Assembly: GCA_013336035.1 (NCBI GenBank)
Contig: JAAXUL010000234.1
Coordinates: 1 to 9,791 of the forward strand
DNA from: Chloroflexales bacterium
GTDB taxonomy: Bacteria; Chloroflexota; Chloroflexia; Chloroflexales; Chloroflexaceae
Direction of reading: 5' to 3'
DNA length: 9,791 nt
Below the pieces are notes generated by a model. That model made no database searches. It saw only the letters and a program-made list of their open reading frames with translations, and was not told the DNA's origin. Below, one piece after another: positions 1 to 6,429 of the stretch; position 1 is the stretch's first letter, and every line of letters starts with the position of its first letter. The translations under genes were made by a program, and so were the position numbers.

Positions 1-22
1 GTTATATTGTAGATGCACAAGC

Positions 23-50
23 ATTATACCCGAGCGCCTACTGGAGTCAA
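23..50 (-). promoter_or_regulatory. Sigma70-type promoter firing leftward out of the window
   Basis: On the minus strand TTGACT (50 to 45) is followed after exactly 16 bp by TATAAT (28 to 23). That is five of six and six of six matches to the sigma70 consensus, and it is the best promoter in the window. Transcription would start near position 15. It lies in the 59 bp after the glycosyltransferase stop (60-62), so it should drive a leftward gene beyond the window and make that gene independent of the lepB-glycosyltransferase unit. Confidence 0.7.
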
Positions 51-59
51 CCAGGGAGG

Positions 60-1196
60 TCAGCGCCCGCCCGCCGCGGCCTCATAGGCCGCCAGGGTGC
101 GCTCGGCGGTGACGCGCCAGTCGAAGCTGCGGGCCCGCGCCAGGCCCCGCGCCCGCAGCTCGTGGCGCAGATCGGCATCGCCGAGCACCCGGTCGATCGC
201 CTCGGCGAAAGCGGCCGGGTCGTAGGGCGAGACCATCAGCCCGGCCTCGCCCACCACCTCGGGCAGGCTCGAGCTGTTCGAGGTGACCACGGGGGTGCCA
301 CAGGCCATCGCCTCGAGGGGCGGCATGCCGAAGCCCTCGTAGATCGACGGGAAGACGAAGACCGTCGCCGCCGCGTACCAGAGGGGCAGCTCGTCCTCCT
401 CGATATAGCCGACGAAGCGCACCCGCTCGCGCAGGCCCAGCTCCTCCAGCCGCTTGAAGACGGCGTCGTAGAGCCAGCCCTTGCCGCCGCCCACCAGCAG
501 AGGCACGTCGTGACGGCGGGCCACCTCGGCGTAGGCCTCAAGCAGGGTGGTCAGATTCTTGCGCGGCTCGAGCGTGCCCACATAGAACACAAAGCGCTCG
601 GGCAGGCCCTTCGCCGCCCGGAAGGCCGCCAGCGCCGCCGGCTCGGGCGGGCGAAAGTGCGCGCGGGCGGCGTTGGGCGTCACGACGACCCGCTCGGCGG
701 GCACACCCAAAATGCCCACGACCTCGCGCTTCGTGTGCTCCGAGACGGCCAGGATGCGGGTGGCGCGACGGGCGCTCAAACGCGTGGCGAAGTCGAGGTA
801 GGTGCGGTTATAGGCCCGGAAGGTCTGGGGAAAGCGGATGAACGCCAGGTCATGCACCGTGACCACCCCGGGCACGGGGCAGGCCAGCGGGATCACGTTC
901 AGCACCCCGTGAAAGAGATCAGCCCCAATCCGCCGGAGCAGCAGCGGGGCCAGCATCTGCTCCCAGGGGATGCGGACTCTGGGGTTGATCGTCGGCAGGC
1001 GGCTTGGCAGCACGCGGAAGTTCGACGGCAGGCCCAGGGCGCGATTGTCGAGGCCGCGGGTGGTGTAGACGCTATAGCGGTTCGCGTGATCGAGCTGGCC
1101 AAGGTGGACGAGCACCTGCTCGATATAGTGCGAGACGCCGGCCCGGCGGAACGAGCGCGTGTGAGCCAGGAGGTGCGCATTGATTGCGACGTGCAT
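60..1196 (-). CDS. GT4-family glycosyltransferase (group 1)
   Basis: A 378-residue cytoplasmic glycosyltransferase of the GT-B fold, GT4 family, which transfers a sugar from a nucleotide-sugar donor to a lipid or glycan acceptor. The N-terminal acceptor domain opens with the typical MHVAINAHLL strand and has HGVLN (96-100) and VHDLAF (114-119). The donor domain has GTLEPRKN (207-214, Lys213 probably phosphate binding) and the EX7E signature Glu287/Glu295 in EGFGMPPLE. It is followed by ACGTPVVTS (298-306) and LPEVVGEAGL (311-320). The length is normal for the family. The ATG at 1196 gives the expected N-terminus, but no clear Shine-Dalgarno precedes it. It lies 42 bp downstream of lepB on the same strand, so the two are probably co-transcribed. 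Substrate is unknown; mannosyl transfer to an envelope or exopolysaccharide lipid is a common role of close relatives, but this is inference. Confidence 0.93.
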   Translation of the reverse strand: MHVAINAHLLAHTRSFRRAGVSHYIEQVLVHLGQLDHANRYSVYTTRGLDNRALGLPSNFRVLPSRLPTINPRVRIPWEQMLAPLLLRRIGADLFHGVLNVIPLACPVPGVVTVHDLAFIRFPQTFRAYNRTYLDFATRLSARRATRILAVSEHTKREVVGILGVPAERVVVTPNAARAHFRPPEPAALAAFRAAKGLPERFVFYVGTLEPRKNLTTLLEAYAEVARRHDVPLLVGGGKGWLYDAVFKRLEELGLRERVRFVGYIEEDELPLWYAAATVFVFPSIYEGFGMPPLEAMACGTPVVTSNSSSLPEVVGEAGLMVSPYDPAAFAEAIDRVLGDADLRHELRARGLARARSFDWRVTAERTLAAYEAAAGGR

Positions 1197-1205
1197 AGCT
1201 AGGGT

Positions 1206-1231
1206 GCGGCCGGCGGGCGTGGCCGGTCCGC
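1206..1231 (-). other. Intercistronic GC hairpin between lepB and the glycosyltransferase
   Basis: Arms 1206-1213 (GCGGCCGG) and 1223-1231 (CCGG-T-CCGC) pair over 8 bp with one bulged base (1227) and a 9-base loop. All pairs are G-C. It fills most of the 42-bp gap and ends 10 nt before the glycosyltransferase ATG, which lacks a clear Shine-Dalgarno. There is no T-run, so it is more likely an mRNA stability or translation-coupling element than a terminator. In DNA this GC-rich it could also be chance. Confidence 0.35.
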
Positions 1232-1238
1232 CTGAGCA

Positions 1239-2015
1239 TCAAGGCTGGAGACTGCCGACCGTCGACAGCTCGGAGTACTTATGGTGTGGGACGAGGCCCC
1301 AGTCTGAGACAGGGTAGTAGATCAGCCAGGCCTGGCCGACGACGCGGTCGAGCGGCAGCGGCCCCCACTCGCGCGAGTCGCTAGAGTTGGCACGGTTGTC
1401 GCCCATCACAAAGATCTGGCCCTCGGGGACGCTCACCGCGCCGCCCTGGCAGGCGTAGCCGGCCACGCAGTAGGTCATAGCGCCCTCTAGGAACGGCTGG
1501 TCGATCTGCTGGCCATTCACAAAGACCTGCCCGTCGCGGATCTCTACCTGATCGCCGGGCAGGCCAATCACCCGCTTGATATAGTCCTTCGACACATCGC
1601 GGGGGTACTCGAAGACCACGATATCGCCTCGCTGGGGCTGGTGGAAGGGATAGATAATCCGCTGGGGCAGATCCTCCTGGCCGGGCATCAGGCGTAGGGG
1701 CGCGTTGAGATCGAAGTGGAAGTAGACCAGCTTATTGACAAGGATATACTGGCCAGTGTGCAGGGTGGGCTCCATGCTCGAGCCCTCGATCTTGAAGTTC
1801 TGCACTATCCCGCGCACAATGAAGAAAACCAGTAGGATGAAGAGCGCGGTCTCGAGTAGCTCGCGCACCACGCTACGCACACGCAGAGTGCCCTCGGCCG
1901 GACGAACGCCGTCAGGCTCAGGCTCCCACTGCGAGGCTTCGGTACGAGAGGTGTTGGGGACGGCAGGCTCGGAGGAATCTGCGCCGAAACCTGGCCGCAG
2001 AGGTGACTCATTCAT
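1239..2015 (-). CDS. lepB: Signal peptidase I
   Basis: A 258-residue type I leader peptidase (S26), a membrane serine protease that cuts signal peptides from Sec and Tat substrates on the outer face of the membrane. About 48 cytoplasmic residues rich in Pro, Glu and Ser come first. A single membrane segment follows (about 52-72), then the catalytic serine in GSSMEPTL (Ser80) and the general-base lysine in DYIKRVIGLPGD (Lys147). The box-E motif MGDNRANSSDSREWGPL spans 204-220 and ends in DRVVGQA. A loop at 178-192 contains two cysteines (183, 189) just before box E and could form an extracytoplasmic disulfide. The start is ATG at 2015, with only a weak purine stretch (GAGAA) before it. It is the first gene of a leftward unit with the glycosyltransferase and is divergent from the radical-SAM-like gene. 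The secreted amidase at 3222-6128 would be a natural substrate. Confidence 0.96.
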   Translation of the reverse strand: MNESPLRPGFGADSSEPAVPNTSRTEASQWEPEPDGVRPAEGTLRVRSVVRELLETALFILLVFFIVRGIVQNFKIEGSSMEPTLHTGQYILVNKLVYFHFDLNAPLRLMPGQEDLPQRIIYPFHQPQRGDIVVFEYPRDVSKDYIKRVIGLPGDQVEIRDGQVFVNGQQIDQPFLEGAMTYCVAGYACQGGAVSVPEGQIFVMGDNRANSSDSREWGPLPLDRVVGQAWLIYYPVSDWGLVPHHKYSELSTVGSLQP

Positions 2016-2057
2016 TTGGTTCTCGGGCGTGCGCTGCGGCGTTGTCGCGCACTGCGC

Positions 2058-2068
2058 GTATACTATAC
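2058..2068 (-). promoter_or_regulatory. Probable -10 box for lepB (symmetric TATA element)
   Basis: The element GTATACTATAC is nearly its own reverse complement, giving TATAGT on the minus strand (2067 to 2062) and TATACT on the plus strand (2059-2064). On the minus strand it predicts a start near 2055 and a leader of about 40 nt before the lepB ATG. No good -35 hexamer is seen at the proper spacing on either strand. Confidence 0.4.
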
Positions 2069-2126
2069 CCTAGAGCAGAGACATCTGTTCGGGGAGAACT
2101 ATTCCCACCTAAAAGCTCCACCGCAT

Positions 2127-2132
2127 TATACT
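2127..2132 (+). promoter_or_regulatory. Probable -10 box (TATACT) for the radical-SAM-like gene
   Basis: TATACT lies 52 bp before the ATG at 2179 and predicts a start near 2139. The overlapping ATTATA (2125-2130) reads TATAAT on the minus strand, so this box could also serve lepB with a leader of about 100 nt. The -35 region is poor. The same hexamer sits before every rightward gene in the window. Confidence 0.45.
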
Positions 2133-2178
2133 CGACGGGTGTCCAAAACGCTAGGCACCGTAGAACTCAGGAGCGTTC

Positions 2179-3183
2179 ATGTTGAACGATATAGAGCTTG
2201 CCGATCTGGTTGCATCCGGTAATGGTGTCACGACGGTGTGCCGTGCATGCCAGTGGCGCTGCGCCCTGGCCCCGGGCGAGATAGGTCGCTGCCTGGTGCG
2301 GGTCGGCGCCGATACGGGCCTGACCCTGCTCAACCACGGCCTGATCGCCGGCGCCTCCATCGGCCCGATCGAGGACCACCGCCTCTGGCACTTCTTCCCC
2401 GACTCGTTGGCGCTGGCCATCGGGGGCTGGGGGTACGCCACCGTGGCAGACCAGGGCCGGGGCCCCTACGGCAGCATCCCCGAAGACCCCACGAAGCGGC
2501 GCCGGCTCGACGCCGACCGTGCCGCCAATTTCGCCCTCGAGCGCCTGTGCCGCGGTGTGATCTGGGCCTACGGCGAGCCCGCGGTAAACCACGAGTACGT
2601 ACGCGGCCTGCTTCAGCTGAGCCGCGCCGCCAGCCGCTACACGGCCATAGCCACGACCGGCGCTATGACCGAGGAGGCCCTGGACCAGATCGGCCACTAC
2701 CTCGACGGCCTGAGCCTCGACCTGCGAGGCTTTAGCGAGACCAGCTACGCCCGCCTGGGCGGCTTGCCCGATTGGCGCGGCGTCCTCGCCATCGCCGAGC
2801 GGGCCATCAGCCGCTGGGGCTGCCACGTCGAGGTGACTACCCGCGTCCACCACGGGGTGAACGACGACCCCGAGGAGCTGCGGGCTATGATTAGCTGGAT
2901 CAAAGAGGCCCTTGGCGAGCACACGCCGTGGCACGTCCTGCCCGGCGACGCCGGCAGCGAGACCGCGTCCTCGACGATGCGCGCCCGGCGCCTCGGCCAC
3001 GAGCTCGGCCTCCACTATATCTACGGCGCCGAGCCCAACCAGCAGACCCGCTGCCCTATCTGCCACCAGACCCTGATCACCCGCACTAATGGCGTCACCC
3101 GCCTCACCGGCCTCACCGGCACAGCCTGCACCTCTTGCGGCCACGAGACACAGCTGCACCTGTCGATCTTTAAGCAGCGGTAG
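2179..3183 (+). CDS. AmmeMemoRadiSam-type radical SAM homologue lacking its CX3CX2C cluster motif
   Basis: A 334-residue protein that aligns by eye along its length with the AmmeMemoRadiSam / PFL-activase-like radical SAM family. The start is firm: AGGAG at 2169-2173, five bases, then ATG. The N-terminal Cys motif CRACQWRC...GRC (21, 24, 28, 38) is present. Next come the family phrases IGPIEDHRLWHFFPDSLALAIG (61-82), WAYGEPAVNHEY (129-140, where relatives read YTYTEPTIFFEY), LDGLSLDLRGFSE (175-187), HVEVTTRVHHGVND (216-229) and TPWHV (249-253). The C-terminus has a zinc-ribbon-like set of CPIC (292-295) and CTSC (317-320). Where the [4Fe-4S]/SAM motif should follow IGG, the protein reads Tyr86, Ala90 and Gly93, so all three cluster ligands are gone. 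No MEMO1- or AMMECR1-like gene lies nearby. The frame is intact with normal local codon use, so it looks like a maintained protein without radical chemistry, perhaps with a binding or regulatory role. The function is unknown. Confidence 0.85.
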   Translation: MLNDIELADLVASGNGVTTVCRACQWRCALAPGEIGRCLVRVGADTGLTLLNHGLIAGASIGPIEDHRLWHFFPDSLALAIGGWGYATVADQGRGPYGSIPEDPTKRRRLDADRAANFALERLCRGVIWAYGEPAVNHEYVRGLLQLSRAASRYTAIATTGAMTEEALDQIGHYLDGLSLDLRGFSETSYARLGGLPDWRGVLAIAERAISRWGCHVEVTTRVHHGVNDDPEELRAMISWIKEALGEHTPWHVLPGDAGSETASSTMRARRLGHELGLHYIYGAEPNQQTRCPICHQTLITRTNGVTRLTGLTGTACTSCGHETQLHLSIFKQR

Positions 3184-3221
3184 AGCGCGCTCCACAGCTA
3201 AGCAAGCGGCTTGCCGGGGCA

Positions 3222-6128
3222 TCAGCGCATCAGCGCCGGCAGGTGTGCCTTGTTGACGCTCATGTTAGGGTCAATGGTGACGCGGATTGTGCGCTCTGCC
3301 GACTCGTTGCCTGCGACATCCACCGCGATGTAGCGCACCGTGTTGACGCCTTCTGCCAGCCCGCCCAGGGACGCCACAGGGCCGGCGATGGTCTGCCACG
3401 CCCCGCCGTTTATCGCCACCTTTATGCGTGCCACCCCACCGCCGCCCAGGTCGTCGGCCGCCAGGGTCAGGCCGTCGAGGCGCTTGAACGTGGAGCCCAG
3501 GCGCTCGCTCGCGCCCACCACGAGCCCATCGACCACGGGACCGAAGGACTCCTCGCCCGGCCCCCGCAGGCTGTAGCTCGCGGCGGCGCCCCCGCTTCGC
3601 TCAAACATTTTGAAGGCAAGGGCGTGGCGGCCAGCCGTCAGCGTGACCGTCCCTGTGACCGGCATCGATGCGTCGTGCAGGCCCGGGTTGCTCACCACAA
3701 GCCTGCCGTCCACCCACAGCCAGGCCCCGTCGTCGCTGCTGATCTGGAAGGTGTATATCCCGCTGGTCGGGGCCACAAAACTGCGGGCCTGCTCGATCAC
3801 GAAGCGGTCGGTCAGATCGGGGGCCGCCGCCAGAGGGCCGCCCTCGCCCCAATCGCGAGGCTCGCCCGACCAGACAAAGCTACCGACATAGGCGCCCCTA
3901 GTCACGGCCGTCGCGTCACTGGTACGGGACAGCAGGTTATCGGGCACCTCGCCCAGCCTGTAGACGCTGGCCAGCGGCCGCAGCCCCTCGTCGTAGGCCA
4001 CAGGCGCCGGGGGCTGCGGCTCATCCATCACCGTGATCGTCGTGGCGCCCACGCCGAGGGCCATATAGTCGACATACTCGCTGATGGCGCCCGCCTGCAC
4101 CGCGATGGGGCCAGCGGCTCGCAGCAGCACATAGCCCACTACATCGCGGGTCTCACCCGGGTTAAGCACCCCATTGATACCCCAGCGCCACGGGTAGCCG
4201 CCCGTCCCTCCAGCGCAGGATGGCTGGCGTGCGGCGTCGACTGGCCCCAGCAGCACGCGGAAGCGCCCGGCTTCTTTGGGGTAGGCCGGGTAAGACTGGC
4301 CCGCGGCGCCAAGGAAGCACTCGGCCTCGTCATAGACGTAGCTATCGCCCAGATCGAAGCTGGCCCCTATATCAGGGCGACGCGCTGCCTCGGGGGCCTG
4401 GCCCTCGATGGCCACGCTGCCGCTGTTCCTCACCGTGAAGGTCACCTTCAAGAGCTGGCCCGCCGGCACCTGCTGTCGGTCATAGCGCACACCCAGCAGG
4501 TCGAGGCGCGCCGCCGCAGGATCCTCCTTCACCCAGCGCACGCTGTCGAAGTAGACCACCCGCTGGTCGATCAGCCGCTCTCCCGTCAGGTCGCTCAGCT
4601 CGACGTAGCCGCCCTGACCAGCGCTGAACTGGTAGGTGCCGAGCGCGACCCACTCGTCGCCCGTATTCTGGTTCAGCGTCACCTCGTAGACTCTGTCGGC
4701 GGCGTGGATTTTGTAGACAGCGTGGCTGGTGGCCTGCCCAAGGCCGCAGCCCTGGGGGATATGGGCGAGCACCTGGTAGCGTCCAGCCTCACCAATAGTG
4801 GGCTTCCACAGGCCGCGGTTGGCGCTCTCGGCGGGATCGTCGGTGCCGAAGGTGTAGAAGGTGTTGCCGCCATAGCCGCAGGGCCACTCGTACCACTGGG
4901 CAGAGCTGCGCTCGAAGCTAGTCTCGCGCTCGTCGATCAGCAGGTCGCCGTTATCGATCGGCGTGCCACCGCTCAGGCGGCTCTGCACCTGCTGGCGCAC
5001 CCCGGGCAGCAGATTGAGCAGCCGGTCGCCGGGGCAGGTGGTGTGTCCGGGCGTCACCTGGCGGTGGCCCGCGATATTCTCGACGATGCCGCCCGCATTG
5101 TAGGGGTTGCAGTAGCTGCTGTGCGCGCAGCCGTAGTAGAACGAGCGCCCTAGAGGGTCGATGCCCTTCTGCCCGGCCTTCCAGGCCAGCAGCTCGACCA
5201 GGCTGTTGACCGCCGCGGGCCGTGGGTCCACGCTGGCATAGGTGCCGATCAGCACGACGCCCATCGAGCCATAGTTTGCGGTGTCGTGGAAGGCCACAGC
5301 GTCGTCGCCGCCGGCCCGGCCCTCGTAGATCACCCCGTCGGGGTCAACCAGATAGTTGTAGCCGATATCGCCCCAGCCGCGCGTAAAGGTGTGAAAGGAC
5401 CAGATCGCCCGCACGCGGTCGGACCAGCTCTGTCCGCCGCTCAGGCTGTTCGAGTCGGCCGTGTGGTGCACGACCATGTGCTTGACCGGGTAGTAGACCG
5501 GGCTGACCCGACTGCCCTGGCCGTCGGGGCTGCCCCAGCCTGTGCGGCTGACGACCGGCGGCTTGCCCACCGCCGCCAGCTGGGCGCCCTCGTCGGGGCT
5601 CGGGCTCGCCGGCCCGAAGCGTGCGTCCACGGTGTTCACATCGACCCGGTGTAGCTCGGGCAGTCGCCCATCGGGCGCGGGCGCAAGCTGGGCGCGCACC
5701 TGCCAGAAGCGCATCCCCTCGCCCGCGTAGATCTCCTGGCCCCAGTGCATCAGCTCGCCGTCCGCGGGCATCCAGAGGTCGGGGTTCTCGGCCACGGTGC
5801 CCCAGTCTGTCCAGGCGACGCCGTCGAGGCTGGCCCGCAGCTCGAGCATGAGCGTTTCGCTGGCAGGCTCGGAGGCCTCCCAGCGTAGCAGCACATGCGT
5901 AAAAGGGTGCGGGGCCTCGGTTACGGGCGAGAGGTAGCCGGCATCGGCTGTGGCGAGTATGCCGGCGTCAGCTGCGGGCACGTCTGTCGCAGTGACAAGG
6001 ACCGCCTGGTCAGGTATGCCTGTCGCTGGGTCAGCGCTAGCTATAGCGTCAGCCCTACTCGCTGCCAGACCCAGCAGCAGAGCGACCACAGCCAGAGGGG
6101 CGAGCAAACGGCGGGGAGAGAGAAGCAC
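3222..6128 (-). CDS. Secreted modular N-acetylmuramoyl-L-alanine amidase (PGRP/Amidase_2) with golvesin-like, PA14 and Ig-like domains
   Basis: A 968-residue exported peptidoglycan hydrolase that should cleave the bond between N-acetylmuramic acid and L-Ala. The start is GTG at 6128, with GGAGG six bases upstream. Residues 1-28 are a signal peptide ending SRADA. Residues about 70-150 form a beta-sandwich-like region. The amidase/PGRP domain spans about 190-385: RTGWGS, the zinc ligand in MVVHHTAD (His221), YNYLVDPDGVIYEGR (257-271), and GHRQVTPGHTTCPGD, giving His355 (or His362) and Cys365. Then come a golvesin-C-like domain (about 395-533, ending VVYFDSVRWV), a CARDB-like stretch from about 541, a PA14 domain (about 712-858, with SSDDGAWLWVDGRLVVSN) and a bacterial Ig/OmpL47-like domain (about 870-953). 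The tail ends NKAHLPALMR. The accessory domains suggest glycan binding. The role could be wall turnover or attack on other cells; the sequence does not decide. Confidence 0.93.
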   Translation of the reverse strand: MLLSPRRLLAPLAVVALLLGLAASRADAIASADPATGIPDQAVLVTATDVPAADAGILATADAGYLSPVTEAPHPFTHVLLRWEASEPASETLMLELRASLDGVAWTDWGTVAENPDLWMPADGELMHWGQEIYAGEGMRFWQVRAQLAPAPDGRLPELHRVDVNTVDARFGPASPSPDEGAQLAAVGKPPVVSRTGWGSPDGQGSRVSPVYYPVKHMVVHHTADSNSLSGGQSWSDRVRAIWSFHTFTRGWGDIGYNYLVDPDGVIYEGRAGGDDAVAFHDTANYGSMGVVLIGTYASVDPRPAAVNSLVELLAWKAGQKGIDPLGRSFYYGCAHSSYCNPYNAGGIVENIAGHRQVTPGHTTCPGDRLLNLLPGVRQQVQSRLSGGTPIDNGDLLIDERETSFERSSAQWYEWPCGYGGNTFYTFGTDDPAESANRGLWKPTIGEAGRYQVLAHIPQGCGLGQATSHAVYKIHAADRVYEVTLNQNTGDEWVALGTYQFSAGQGGYVELSDLTGERLIDQRVVYFDSVRWVKEDPAAARLDLLGVRYDRQQVPAGQLLKVTFTVRNSGSVAIEGQAPEAARRPDIGASFDLGDSYVYDEAECFLGAAGQSYPAYPKEAGRFRVLLGPVDAARQPSCAGGTGGYPWRWGINGVLNPGETRDVVGYVLLRAAGPIAVQAGAISEYVDYMALGVGATTITVMDEPQPPAPVAYDEGLRPLASVYRLGEVPDNLLSRTSDATAVTRGAYVGSFVWSGEPRDWGEGGPLAAAPDLTDRFVIEQARSFVAPTSGIYTFQISSDDGAWLWVDGRLVVSNPGLHDASMPVTGTVTLTAGRHALAFKMFERSGGAAASYSLRGPGEESFGPVVDGLVVGASERLGSTFKRLDGLTLAADDLGGGGVARIKVAINGGAWQTIAGPVASLGGLAEGVNTVRYIAVDVAGNESAERTIRVTIDPNMSVNKAHLPALMR

Positions 6129-6154
6129 GGCGAACCTCCATGGGCGCGGACAAT

Positions 6155-6200
6155 GGCGTGAACCTATCCATCATAACGATGCAGGCTCGTAGTTCACGCC
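6155..6200 (-). promoter_or_regulatory. 9-bp perfect inverted repeat around the likely amidase promoter
   Basis: GGCGTGAAC (6155-6163) and GTTCACGCC (6192-6200) are exact reverse complements separated by 28 bp. A minus-strand TATGAT (6175 to 6170, five of six to consensus) lies between them. With that -10, one arm covers the -35 region and the other the start site, as in a two-site operator. If transcription starts further upstream, the same arms would form a 9-bp stem in the leader, ending 15 nt before the GGAGG. Confidence 0.45.
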
Positions 6201-6344
6201 GGCCGGCATGACCAAACGATGACTCGAGCCTGATGGACAGCTGATAGCGCGCACCATGCGCAGCGAACGAGTGGAATTAGAGCGTCTATGAGCGCGCCCG
6301 CGCTTCGTTGAGATTTCTTCACAGCGTACAGGCGGGGCAGGAGT

Positions 6345-6350
6345 TATACT
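6345..6350 (+). promoter_or_regulatory. Probable -10 box (TATACT) for the response regulator
   Basis: TATACT in the context GAGTTATACTGC sits 85 bp before the chosen ATG at 6430 and predicts a start near 6357. The closest -35-like hexamers (TTCACA at 6318-6323, TTGAGA at 6308-6313) are too far away at 21 and 31 bp, so the promoter may need an activator. Confidence 0.45.
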
Positions 6351-6429
6351 GCACAGCTAAGGCACGGTTCTTTTGTCTCGCCTCAGGCTCAAGCACATCC
6401 CCAAATTCAATGTAATGGGCGGAGGCACG

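Larger units (their letters stand above)
6129..6429. other. 301-bp divergent intergenic region
   Basis: No coding region or RNA gene is seen between the amidase start and the response-regulator start. The region contains a long inverted repeat near the amidase (6155-6200), a 10-bp palindrome GCCGGCCGGC (6198-6207) overlapping its outer arm, a possible minus-strand -10 TATGAT (6175 to 6170) and a TATACT box near the right end (6345-6350). The central 6210-6330 holds nothing I can name. Confidence 0.7.

Noticed and set aside
162..1202. A 346-codon open frame on the plus strand opposite the glycosyltransferase
   Set aside because: Low-complexity antisense translation; the GT4 motifs on the minus strand are unambiguous.
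1735..1750. TTGACA and TATACT close together inside lepB, antisense
   Set aside because: The spacer is only 4 bp, so they cannot act as one promoter.
3202..3214. Short hairpin GCAAG-CGG-CTTGC in the convergent gap between the radical-SAM-like gene and the amidase
   Set aside because: Only a 5-bp stem and no T-run on either strand; too weak to call a terminator.
2167..3222. A 351-codon open frame on the minus strand opposite the radical-SAM-like gene
   Set aside because: It is Ala/Val/Gly-rich without family motifs. The plus strand has a strong Shine-Dalgarno and conserved family phrases.
3243..5153. A 636-codon open frame on the plus strand opposite the amidase
   Set aside because: It is a by-product of the GC-rich codon pattern of the amidase gene. 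It lacks recognisable motifs, while the minus strand encodes clear domains in order.
6373..6429. Upstream TTG start extending the response regulator by 19 residues
   Set aside because: No ribosome site before it, whereas ATG 6430 follows GGAGG and starts exactly at the receiver-domain strand.
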